From positions 1 through 14,327 of the forward strand of contig JADGIF010000212.1 of the NCBI GenBank assembly GCA_018985225.1: DNA of 14,327 bases. The letters run 5' to 3'. The position numbers were made by a program, and so were the translations under genes. Below the pieces are notes generated by a model. The model saw only the letters and a program-made list of their open reading frames with translations. It was not told where the DNA came from and did no database searches. The DNA comes from Amoeboradix gromovi (taxonomy: Eukaryota; Sanchytriomycota; Sanchytriomycetes; Sanchytriales; Sanchytriaceae). Every line of letters starts with the position of its first letter. Position 1 is the stretch's first letter. Shown piece by piece: positions 8,401-14,327 of this stretch.

Positions 8401-9716
8401 GGGACATTCAGCTTCTTTAACTTCTTCAATTTAAAGTCATCGAAACCAGATAGCAAACCGTACAAAATAACAGCAAAACACCATACATCCGATGAACTAG
8501 AAGGTTGGGCTAACGGATTAGATGTCAGTTCAGGCGGACACGATTCTTCATTATGAATCGTATTAATGTTGCTGAAGACATCTCTTACATAGAAAGGAAA
8601 CAATAAGATAGGATCCTTACCTTGAAAAATTATGAAGCTGCTGTCTTGATTCTTGTAGTAGAATCCTCTAGAGTGTATAAATTTAAACTGCTCAACTAGT
8701 GATGTGAATATAGGCTTCAAGGATTCAAATTGAAAAGTGGTAACCTGTAAAATCTCGGACAAACTTGTATATATGACAGACTTGTTTTTTAAGTAGAGAA
8801 CCTTAACAGTGACGTTCAATAAATCATCAACAGGGTACAATATAAGCTGATATTTGATTATGTTAAGTCGAGTATGACTATGTGAGAGTTTATCTAAAGT
8901 TCTCTGTAACTGGATTACCTCTGGTGGCAATTCAAAGGTATTGTCAACTATAGAGTAGTTTATAAGCTGATCTATCTTTATCATAATGTAATCATTCACA
9001 TCATCCTTGGCATGAAATAGATACTGCTTCCATGGGAATATTTTGACAGTAATAAGATTGCCAGGGAGAGCCTTCATACTAGTGACTATGGGTGCACTAT
9101 AGAAGAAGCTCTTTGTGTCGCTGCCATCACAGCGGAGTTTAAATTCATTAGAATTGAAATTTCTATTTTTAGCTAAAGTGCTTTTATTTTCAAGGTCTAG
9201 CTTGATGGATTGATCAAAACTGGCCTGTCTTTCACGTTTTTCTATTTCTTGTTGCTTCAAATTCCTTTGTTTTTCAATTAATTCTCGAGAGGAAAAGTCA
9301 TCAAGTTGACTTTTGCCTTGATAGCCGTTGCTAATCATTTCGGCTAAATTATAATGCGTGTTCAAAAACTCAGATGAGTGCTCGTGTAAATCAAATATCA
9401 TTTCCATACCCACACAGTTCCTTGCTAATCTTTGAAGTTCTTTTAACAGTACTTGGCAATCGGAGTTGAGAATGCATTTTTCGTTCTTAATGCTAATGAT
9501 AGGCTCGGTGTCAGGATATCTAGGTGTCAGCTCAATAAGAAGCGTTAATTGCACGAAATTCCGAAGGTCTTGTTTAGACGGCCTAGTGATCAGAGAACAA
9601 GCTTTAGATTTCTGGACATTCCAAACAGTTTTTATTAGTACTCGTTTAAAATCTTCACCAAATATACTTTGCAGTGATTCGAACTCCATTTCTTGTATAA
9701 GAGAGTAGTCCATCAT
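5496..9716 (-). CDS. GCN2: eIF2-alpha kinase GCN2
   Basis: GCN2 senses uncharged tRNA and stalled ribosomes and phosphorylates eIF2-alpha in the integrated stress response. This single uninterrupted 1406-codon frame keeps the full family layout: an RWD domain (about residues 5-120); a charged helix; a pseudokinase (about 195-475, ending SSDVWCFAVILYGLL and RDRPSF); the kinase (about 515-870); a HisRS-like domain (about 900-1270); and a C-terminal domain. It is shorter than the yeast and human proteins (about 1650), mainly in linkers. Kinase landmarks are the glycine loop GSGGFGTV (near 520-528), K544 in YAIKK, HRDLNPKN (707-714), DFG (727-729) and VGTRLYIDPN. Two departures stand out: N711 stands where Ser/Thr kinases have lysine (HRDLK), and DPN (773-775) replaces the APE-type motif. 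An acidic insert follows FHSWLEQYQ, as in other eIF2 kinases. The start is MMDY at 9716, with 35 nt to the divergent neighbour. Confidence 0.93.
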   Translation of the reverse strand: MMDYSLIQEMEFESLQSIFGEDFKRVLIKTVWNVQKSKACSLITRPSKQDLRNFVQLTLLIELTPRYPDTEPIISIKNEKCILNSDCQVLLKELQRLARNCVGMEMIFDLHEHSSEFLNTHYNLAEMISNGYQGKSQLDDFSSRELIEKQRNLKQQEIEKRERQASFDQSIKLDLENKSTLAKNRNFNSNEFKLRCDGSDTKSFFYSAPIVTSMKALPGNLITVKIFPWKQYLFHAKDDVNDYIMIKIDQLINYSIVDNTFELPPEVIQLQRTLDKLSHSHTRLNIIKYQLILYPVDDLLNVTVKVLYLKNKSVIYTSLSEILQVTTFQFESLKPIFTSLVEQFKFIHSRGFYYKNQDSSFIIFQGKDPILLFPFYVRDVFSNINTIHNEESCPPELTSNPLAQPSSSSDVWCFAVILYGLLSGFDDFKLKKLKKLNVPNVFIDVLTSCTSIDPRDRPSFNELQKMESALFDGKTFNSIYNSRDLSNDAYLEQLGISPNTPSTFVPHSSRYIKDFEEIALIGSGGFGTVHKVLNKLDGKYYAIKKIKLYKNHSSYKQITREIRSLSQIDSPRCVRYFHSWLEQYQSTSASRQNSSSESELDSESDSLYLRKSYSDVEIEFDYADLQPALISPQVSFLKKSGEILESSNDDDHDFQQKEVLYIQMEFCDNLSLRDSIDKNIRSTEQAWKYFQQICEALQHIHSINIIHRDLNPKNVFIDKYDNIKLGDFGLSIFVTAQVEISKQNSTTLNSPLRHHSKSKSVTTDAVGTRLYIDPNQLTNRKTAFTVKVDIYSLGIILFELFYKFTTSMQRVHVLEDLRLPEIKFPNDFDMKLRTQYNLINSLLCHDPEKRPTSTDLLTSGIFPDSLQAINTSKATEIVLSNQTGIRQVTSELLKRTVKVFKDATYDVDANIQDLVSQSGHTHKVQQLLQRLFIARGAIMYNPPLLMPYTQNVVETMRSTDSAFLIDPLGASVVLPWDQSVNLSRILSKIHFPFSKIYIQNDIYRSSAALNQPRQIPQSLYAVVGNVDDDEFNKFAVLESVMLCNDLMDNLGIKNWYLCLNHCLILNDLLQLIASNDSDRQMLFKVLHLLPSHRFSTRDLQIPSVVDHNLLDKYNQRLPFEDLDLPCSINKYSKITNVDKLIIQLIGQDHVVWNPILAPTHLEANGIYFQLCIENQDKVHVGAVGEQQFDLNKMNESKQTSYTVRFGIPLLMRYSQDIKENSIVMICSYDPGLIKEKHEIAKMLRHNDISCDVWTGPIDHFDNNSSYSNLSHLLIMKNSKIVKLRDLQSKSEREIQQSQILIELNTILNKNTNIKMAANIVNFERKIYKRPVQQILDRLKDYSDTIHSAPVYVVEVTYKQLYQALIINDLVISEEIKGTIKSIQRQVKIYNQILIFTIDNQQMLYPQ

Positions 9717-9751
9717 GTCAAAACTCTAAACTTAGGAGTCTCTACACTTTT
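9717..9751. promoter_or_regulatory. 35-nt shared intergenic region of a divergent gene pair
   Basis: The start codons of GCN2 (minus) and the small basic protein (plus) are only 35 nt apart, so this stretch plus the two 5' coding ends must contain both promoters and both 5' UTRs. No TATA box is visible. It contains TAAACTTA and short pyrimidine runs. Confidence 0.4.
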
Positions 9752-10000
9752 ATGGCAAACAATGACCCTTTGGTATTTGACAAAGAGTCCCTAAAATCGC
9801 ATTTACAGAAGGGTAAAAAGCGTAGAAAGAGTAAGAAGCAAATTGGAAAAGAGAAGTCACAACGGCATTCCAAAAAAATGAGTAGAAATGCTAAAAAACT
9901 CAAGTCTTTCAAAGTAGAAACAATAGGAATGCAACCGCTTGATGTTGAAATACCTGTATTAAATATCGAGGCTTCAGCTCAACAAGTGTTAAAAGGATGA
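9752..10000 (+). CDS. small lysine-rich basic protein, probably nuclear or nucleolar
   Basis: I do not recognise this 82-residue protein. Residues 20-52 are extremely basic (KGKKRRKSKKQIGKEK, then SQRHSKK and NAKKLK) and would act as a nuclear or nucleolar localisation signal. The tail (VETIGMQPLDVEIPVLNIEASAQQ) is acidic to hydrophobic and looks like a folded or partner-binding segment. There is no signal peptide or membrane segment. The gene sits tightly between GCN2 (divergent) and mitochondrial EF-Tu (57 nt downstream, same strand). The bias toward lysine is typical of small ribosome-assembly factors, but no family motif supports that. A clear ATG and a codon pattern like its neighbours make a real gene likely. 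Confidence 0.6.
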   Translation: MANNDPLVFDKESLKSHLQKGKKRRKSKKQIGKEKSQRHSKKMSRNAKKLKSFKVETIGMQPLDVEIPVLNIEASAQQVLKG

Positions 10001-10057
10001 CTGTTAATTGAGTAAAAATTGTTTTTTTCAGATTTTTAAATATCACAAGGGTCTAAC

Positions 10058-11275
10058 ATGTTTTTTAGAAGAACAATGCTTACAAGAACTTTGTGGAATA
10101 TCTTTGTGCGAAGTAAACCGCATGTAAACATCGGCACGTTGGGTCATGTAGATCACGGAAAAACTACTTTGACGGCTGCAATCACAAAGGTTTTAAGTGA
10201 AAAAGCAGGTGGACCTGGAGCGGTATTCAAAGACTATAAAGACATTGATAAGGCTCCCGAAGAGCAGCAGAGAGGTATCACAATCAGCACTGCACATGTT
10301 GAATATGAGACTGATACTAAACATTATGGACATGTTGACTGTCCGGGACACCAGGATTATATTAAGAACATGATTACTGGTGCAAGTACTATGGATGGTG
10401 CAATTTTAGTTGTTAGTGCTGGTGATGGTCAAATGCCACAGACCAGGGAACATTTGTTGTTAGCGAAACAAGTTGGTATCAATCATATTGTGGTTTTTCT
10501 AAATAAAGCAGACACTGTAGATGACGATATGATTGAACTGGTAGAAATGGAGATGAGAGATGTTCTTACCGAATACGGTTTCCAAGATGATACTCCTTTT
10601 ATTGCAGGCTCAGCATTGGCAGCATTAGAGGGGAAAAACGATAGCATAGGTAAAAGCAGAATCGAAGACCTAATGAAGCAAGTTGACTCCTGGATTCCTA
10701 CCCCCAAAAGAACTTTAGATAAACCGTTTTTGATGCCAATTGAAGATGTGCATTCCATTCCAGGTAGAGGTACTGTAATTACTGGTCGTGCAGAGCAAGG
10801 TGTCGTTAATAAAAATCAAGAAGTCGAGATTTTGGGATTTGGTGAAAAGATCTTAACTACTGTCACAGGTATTGAAATGTTTCACAAATCTTTAGATCAA
10901 GGACAAGCTGGTGATTCTATGGGGCTGCTATTAAGAGGAATTAAAAGAGACCAAATTAGGAGAGGTCAAATCGTCTCGATGCCAAACGCACTGTCTCTAT
11001 CAAAGAAACTTAAGTGCGAGGTTTATGTTCTCACAAAAGACGAAGGTGGTAGACATACGCCTTTCTCTGGCAAATACAAACCACAGCTATTCATGAGAAC
11101 TATGGATGTTACATGCCACTTAGATGCACATAAAGATTTGGTTATGCCTGGTGATCGGTTTACAGGAACTATTACTCTTGATACTTCACAACCTATCTCA
11201 ACTGGTGTTCGATTTACCTTACGCGAAGGTGGCAGAACCATCGGAACAGGTGTAGTAACTGAGATTATTGAATAA
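10058..11275 (+). CDS. TUF1: mitochondrial translation elongation factor Tu
   Basis: This is a nuclear gene for the bacterial-type EF-Tu that delivers aminoacyl-tRNA to mitochondrial ribosomes. The 405-residue protein begins with about 20 basic residues without acidic ones ([20 protein letters not shown]), which fits a short mitochondrial targeting peptide; M7 is an alternative start. GTPase motifs are all present: GHVDHGKT (29-36), RGITI (72-76), DCPGH (94-98), NKAD (149-152) and the SAL of GSALAALEG. Domains 2 and 3 follow to the typical end [17 protein letters not shown]. Family members in yeast and human are 437-452 residues; most of the difference is the targeting region. An in-frame TAA 21 nt upstream bounds the start. 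The stop TAA lies inside an AATAAA (11271-11276). Its presence implies that this organism still translates a mitochondrial genome. Confidence 0.95.
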   Translation: MFFRRTMLTRTLWNIFVRSKPHVNIGTLGHVDHGKTTLTAAITKVLSEKAGGPGAVFKDYKDIDKAPEEQQRGITISTAHVEYETDTKHYGHVDCPGHQDYIKNMITGASTMDGAILVVSAGDGQMPQTREHLLLAKQVGINHIVVFLNKADTVDDDMIELVEMEMRDVLTEYGFQDDTPFIAGSALAALEGKNDSIGKSRIEDLMKQVDSWIPTPKRTLDKPFLMPIEDVHSIPGRGTVITGRAEQGVVNKNQEVEILGFGEKILTTVTGIEMFHKSLDQGQAGDSMGLLLRGIKRDQIRRGQIVSMPNALSLSKKLKCEVYVLTKDEGGRHTPFSGKYKPQLFMRTMDVTCHLDAHKDLVMPGDRFTGTITLDTSQPISTGVRFTLREGGRTIGTGVVTEIIE

Positions 11276-11315
11276 ATTCGCTATTTTTGCTGATACTTCA
11301 TTTTTTCAAAACAAA

Positions 11316-12212
11316 ATGTCATCTTCCACTCCACTCTTGCAGGCAGTCTTTCCGTCACTTAATGATATAAAATACCACGGATATTTGTTGACATTATTGG
11401 TCAAATTTGCATTTGATGAGCAATATCAGTGGAATAAAGTTATAGCTAGATTGAATAAAAAGGTTGCAAAAGTTTTAGAAAATGGGTATCCAGGGTATGC
11501 CTTGACCGAGGATGAGTGCAAGGATCTTTTTCATTTAATTATCAAAGATTTTAGAGCCTACAGAAGGTACCCGGATTCTGTTCCGCAAGCCGAATTTATA
11601 CAAGAATTGCTGGACATGCTGCATTCTGCTGTCATAATGGATATACAATACGATCTACATGTGTCTCGGAAAAAAAGGTCAAAGGAAACTAAGCTGTCAG
11701 ATCTACCAAAACGTGAGGAACCTGCTGACATTATGATAAGCGAATCAGATTTAGAATCAAATTCAAAAAAGTCTAAAAAAAAGCAAACTCAAAAAAGAAA
11801 AGCGCAGCTGGACCCTGTTGCTAAAAGAAGGAAAACCGAGGCCAATCTTGATTACTCTAGTTCAAATCTAAGTAGCAAAAATCAAAAAAAGATCATGACA
11901 ATGGCTCTTCAAGAGATTGAAGACCATAGGTTAGGATATTTGTTTGTTTCTATGAAGAAAAATTACGATGCACACCCGCATGGATGTAAAAAGTTGTTGG
12001 ACATCAAAAGCATAAAGAGTAATGTGTCAAAAGGTGATTATGACAACATAATTCAGTTTTTTGAGGATTGCATGCTCATGTTAGCAAATATTGTTATGCT
12101 TTGTCCAGAAGATTTAGTTGTTAAGAAGAATGCTTTGGAAATGATGAAATTTATTCAAGACAAATTTTCCATCACCGCTTCTGCACAATACAACGAAGAT
12201 TCCGGTAGCTAA
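11316..12212 (+). CDS. BRD8-like bromodomain protein
   Basis: The 298-residue protein has an N-terminal helical region (PLLQAVFPSLNDIKYHGYLL and onward), a basic, serine-rich middle with a bipartite-like nuclear signal (SKKSKKKQTQKRKAQ, then KRRKTE, about residues 147-182), and a C-terminal bromodomain-like fold (about 192-290). The last resembles BRD8: EIEDHRLGYLF, DIKSIKSNVSKGDY, FFEDCMLMLANIVML and ALEMMKFIQDKF. BRD8 and its fungal counterparts are subunits of NuA4/TIP60 acetyltransferase complexes, so a chromatin role is inferred. The acetyl-lysine-binding asparagine (MYN in the family) is replaced by cysteine (VMLC), and the MDL motif is reduced to LDI. The first ATG is 11316. The frame is open back to 11268 but only from a TTG inside the EF-Tu stop region, so I reject that start. 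It is 40 nt downstream of EF-Tu. Confidence 0.65.
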   Translation: MSSSTPLLQAVFPSLNDIKYHGYLLTLLVKFAFDEQYQWNKVIARLNKKVAKVLENGYPGYALTEDECKDLFHLIIKDFRAYRRYPDSVPQAEFIQELLDMLHSAVIMDIQYDLHVSRKKRSKETKLSDLPKREEPADIMISESDLESNSKKSKKKQTQKRKAQLDPVAKRRKTEANLDYSSSNLSSKNQKKIMTMALQEIEDHRLGYLFVSMKKNYDAHPHGCKKLLDIKSIKSNVSKGDYDNIIQFFEDCMLMLANIVMLCPEDLVVKKNALEMMKFIQDKFSITASAQYNEDSGS

Positions 12213-12293
12213 GCTATCTACTTTGAGATCAAATTTAAGTAAATTTCTATATATTATGTAAACCGACCCCTTGTTTTAACTGATTCATTTCTT

Positions 12294-13638
12294 ATGAATC
12301 TTAGATTTCTATGGTGCGTATTCATATCAACCTGCTGCAACTTTCTGTTTGGATATCATTTAGTGGCTCTAAATAACTATTCTTTTATTACCGCATTTGA
12401 TATTGCAGCAGTCGGAGTAGCTACATCCATGTTCTCAGTGGGCGGTTTAGCTGGTTCAATTTTAGCTGGCATTAAAATGAAAAGAAGATACTTTTTTCTT
12501 GCCTGCGGCGTAATCACAGGGACTGGGTCGCTATTTCAATTGCTGCAGGTTGCTATTTTTGTGAGTGTTGGTAGAGTTTTAGTTGGTACTTTGTATTAAT
12601 TTAGGTGTTGGATGCGGCATCGGTTTAAGTATTAGCCCTTTGTATATATCAGAAATCACACCATCTAGATATCGTGGAGTAGTATCCAATGTTTCCAACT
12701 TTGTAACTGTTTTTGCAATATGCATATCCAGTTTGTTTGGTTATTTCACAGGCTGGGTGGTTACCGCTGGGGTGCCAATTATTGTATCATTAACTATAAT
12801 ATTTGGTCTATTTTTTACAGTGGAAAGTCCCAAATATTTGTACTATAATCAAAGTAAAGCAAAAGCAATCAAAAATTTAAGCAAAATTAGATCCGTAAGA
12901 TGGAATATACCATCAGAGATGCTGGCATGGGAAGCAAAGGATGAGTATGATTCCGCTTTAAGCATTCCGAAGGATGAAGATGATCGCTTGAGTTCATTTA
13001 AAGCTAACAGAAGCATTTTAGAGCTGTTTAGAACTAGGTCATATAGAAAGCACCTGCTTTTGGTCTGTATCTTGCACGCATTGCAGCAGATGAGTGGAAT
13101 GAATGTTGTTTACTATTATTCGACATTTATTTTTCGTGAAATATTTCCTACTTCTGCTAACCTGTACTCTCTGCTATTGACTGTGTTTAATATATTTTCA
13201 TCTGTTCCACTGTTCTTCATTATTGAGAGGTACAGAAGACAGACTTTACTTAAAATTACATTCATTGGTGCCGGACTTTCGCATTTACTTTTGTGTATCT
13301 CTTTGGTTCAAGGTATCGCTTATTTGTCTGTAATTAGTATGCTAGCTATACTGTTCTTCTTCAATACCGGGATTGGGCTGTTACCATTTTTGCTCATTCC
13401 AGAGCTCTTTGATCTTCCTATGGTTGGTTATGCTAATTTAATTGCTATCAGTGTGAATTGGTTATTTAATATCGCTGTCGCCGGAACGTTTTTAATATTC
13501 CTGATGGTACTCAAAGAATATGTATTTCTTATTTTCATGTTTTGCATGTTTTTTGGTGCCTATATTGTTAAATATTTACCAGAGACCCGAAATCTTAGCC
13601 CTGAGCAAGTGGTTAGCATAGCGAATTCAATTCATTAA
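12294..13638 (+). CDS. MFS sugar porter (GLUT/hexose transporter-like), one 19-nt intron
   Basis: This is a predicted membrane transporter of the sugar porter family in the major facilitator superfamily. Spliced as 12294-12585 plus 12605-13638 it gives 441 residues with about 12 hydrophobic segments. Family motifs in order: FGYH in helix 1; GRVLVGVGCGIGLSISPLYISEITPSRYRG spanning the splice junction (compare GR...G.G.G......P.YI.EI.P...RG); ESPKYLYY after helix 6; LQQMSGMNVVYYYS in helix 7 (the QQ.SG.N...YY sugar-porter signature); and LPETRN at the C-terminus. The loop after helix 2 is reduced to KMKRR in place of D..GRR, and the usual long loop after helix 1 is nearly absent. The substrate cannot be read; a hexose is the family default. 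It may act at the plasma membrane or at a vacuole. AATAAA begins at the base after the stop. Confidence 0.88.
12586..12604 (+). other. 19-nt spliceosomal intron in the sugar transporter gene
   Basis: The sequence is gtactttgtattaatttag, in phase 1: G of the GGT glycine codon lies at 12585 and GT at 12605-12606. It begins GTA, has TTAAT at positions 11-15, and ends TTTAG. It contains an in-frame TAA (12597-12599), so retention truncates the protein after helix 3. Removal joins VGRVLVG to VGCGIGLS, an unbroken match to the sugar-porter consensus. The 19-nt length, the GT-AG ends and the TTAAT position are identical to the intron in FYV10 on the other strand. Confidence 0.85.
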
Positions 13639-13743
13639 AATAAATAATCTTAATTTAATTTATGCATTTATCCCTTGGTTTCCTGGAAAATCAAAGAGTT
13701 TCCACAAAGAACTCAGATCGCAAATTGATACGTTACAGCTGTT

Positions 13744-13761
13744 GCTCGCGCTTCCAGCACC
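13744..13761 (-). repeat. copy 2 of the 18-nt intergenic element
   Basis: The minus strand reads GGTGCTGGAAGCGCGAGC, one base different from 2487-2504 on the plus strand, then AACA and GCTGTA as in copy 1 (CTTC and GCTGTA). ACTTAAA lies about 30 nt upstream of the stem in both copies. Here a 4-nt T-run follows on the minus strand at 13686-13689, weaker than the T8 of copy 1. Confidence 0.45.
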
Positions 13762-13811
13762 CTAAGGTGAGATAGAACAAAGATGCATGTAGTTTAAGTA
13801 TATGTTCTTCA

Positions 13812-14081
13812 ATGCCATGTGGCCTCTATTTACTTTCAAATGACCGCTTCCAATGCCTTAAATATTTCTGGCACTCAGGAGGGCCCTTAGATAGAGTAAT
13901 GATTTATAGTTTAATATCCAATTTTTGCTTGCTGAATGAGACTATAGCAAATAAGGTAATTTCTTTCAAGAAGATGTGCTCCTGCTTGCCGTGTAGACGG
14001 CATAGTATCTACTTGCCGGTGTTGAGAAATCAGATATATATTCCAAAAGAGCACATTCCATTCCTTACAGTGGTGCCTTAA
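13812..14081 (+). CDS. doubtful 89-codon ORF
   Basis: The frame starts ATG and ends TAA, with a cysteine-rich, mildly hydrophobic product (MPCGLYLLSNDRFQ..., CSCLPCRR) that I do not recognise. It lacks domain motifs, signal peptide or clear membrane segment, and its AT-rich context and internal hairpin (13987-14002) do not look like the neighbouring genes. It may be chance, or an exon remnant. Confidence 0.15.
   Translation: MPCGLYLLSNDRFQCLKYFWHSGGPLDRVMIYSLISNFCLLNETIANKVISFKKMCSCLPCRRHSIYLPVLRNQIYIPKEHIPFLTVVP
13987..14002 (+). other. perfect 6-bp hairpin with competing partners
   Basis: TGCCGT-GTAG-ACGGCA forms a 6-bp stem with a 4-nt loop. A second TGCCG at 14014-14018 can pair with CGGCA at 13998-14002 instead, and GTAGA (13993-13997) can pair with TCTAC (14008-14012). 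It may be part of a structured RNA or simply chance. Confidence 0.25.
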
Positions 14082-14327
14082 ACCATGAAATATTACATGT
14101 GAGACATCAAATATAAAAACTGGACTAACTTTCAGTAACTACTTGGAACATTATTTCAGCTTTATTAATTTTATGGATTTAAGAGGCGAGTGGACATTCA
14201 GCTAGTTGCGGAGTTGACGAGTATAAAGGGAAAATAAATATTTTGTACAGCTATTCTCTTACTCTTTCATCCAATCTTTATTTCAAATAAAATATCACTA
14301 TTACACTTCAAAGACATTGACAAGAGT

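Larger units (their letters stand above)
13639..14327. other. right-end intergenic region, no recognised gene
   Basis: These 689 nt are the longest gene-free stretch in the window. The transporter's AATAAA is at 13639-13644. A second copy of the shared intergenic element lies at 13744-13761 (minus). An 89-codon plus-strand frame (13812-14081) has no recognisable motif. A perfect 6-bp hairpin lies at 13987-14002. A TATAAA at 14222-14227 followed by AT-rich sequence could be the promoter of a gene beyond the window edge. Because 19-nt introns break reading frames, a short multi-exon gene could hide here. I searched for GTA...TTAAT..AG patterns and found none with coding support. Confidence 0.5.

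Noticed and set aside
8287-8556. 89-codon plus-strand frame inside GCN2
   Set aside because: It lies antisense to well-conserved pseudokinase sequence and has no independent support.
9674-9689. GATTCGAACTCC resembles a tRNA T-arm
   Set aside because: It codes for the conserved MEFES start of the GCN2 RWD domain, and no acceptor or anticodon stem surrounds it.
9988-10012. 25- or 27-nt GT...TTAAT-TG-AG candidate at the end of the small basic protein gene
   Set aside because: The acceptor side fits the pattern, but splicing would give either an immediate stop or an implausible extension, and the length differs from 19 nt.
10012-10031. Possible 20-nt intron (GTAAAAATTG then T-run and CAG) before EF-Tu
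   Set aside because: It lies in the 5' UTR, so no coding test is possible, and it lacks the TTAAT of the two supported introns.
11268-11315. N-terminal extension of the BRD8-like protein overlapping the EF-Tu stop
   Set aside because: The frame there opens with TTG, not ATG; the first ATG is 11316.
12583-13638. Second transporter fragment as a separate gene
   Set aside because: It opens with TTG and lacks the first three helices; it is exon 2 of the gene starting at 12294.
13956-13970. 15-nt GTAATT...CAAG stretch in the doubtful ORF
   Set aside because: There is no homology to test the frame, no TTAAT, and the ORF itself is weak.

Overview
The window is a compact, AT-rich stretch (roughly 35-38% GC by eye) of a eukaryotic nuclear genome. 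It carries nine convincing protein-coding genes, standard stop codons and very short intergenic gaps. The gene set is eukaryotic throughout: an exocyst subunit, a SNAP-25/Sec9-type SNARE, a GID/CTLH E3 ligase subunit, HGH1, GCN2, a nuclear-encoded mitochondrial EF-Tu, a bromodomain protein and an MFS sugar transporter. I infer a small-genome protist or early-diverging fungus (Holomycota-like) that still translates a mitochondrial genome, since it keeps mitochondrial EF-Tu. The sequence does not fix the species.

Layout, left to right. SEC6 (+, 144-2162) is followed by a 462-nt intergenic stretch, then a Qbc-SNARE of the Sec9/SNAP-25 type (+, 2625-3287). The SNARE converges, with only 18 nt between, on a FYV10/MAEA-type ligase subunit (-, 3306-4383). 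HGH1 (-, 4502-5335) and GCN2 (-, 5496-9716) lie in tandem with it. GCN2 diverges, across 35 nt, from a small basic protein (+, 9752-10000). That is followed by mitochondrial EF-Tu (+, 10058-11275), a BRD8-like bromodomain protein (+, 11316-12212) and an MFS sugar transporter (+, 12294-13638). The last 689 nt hold no gene that I recognise.

The most interesting signal is splicing. Two unrelated genes, on opposite strands, each contain a frame break that is repaired by removing exactly 19 nt. In the ligase gene the removed piece is gtaattttgtttaatcaag (3405-3423, minus strand). In the transporter it is gtactttgtattaatttag (12586-12604). Both are GT-AG, both start GTA, and both have TTAAT at positions 11-15, followed by two bases and AG. 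In both cases removal restores a conserved protein motif across the junction: the end of the RING-Gid domain, and the GRxxxG...PLYxSE segment of sugar porters. I read these as ultra-short 19-nt spliceosomal introns with a fixed branch-site-like TTAAT.

The 3' ends are equally compressed. AATAAA overlaps or directly abuts the stop codon in five of nine genes. The 18-nt convergent gap is mostly the palindrome AATAAATTTATT, which gives AATAAA on both strands. Functionally, SEC6 and the SNARE belong to the same exocytic fusion step, GCN2, HGH1 and EF-Tu concern translation and its control, and the ligase and transporter families are associated with carbon-source responses. Apart from the SEC6-SNARE pair I see no reason to treat these as a functional cluster.
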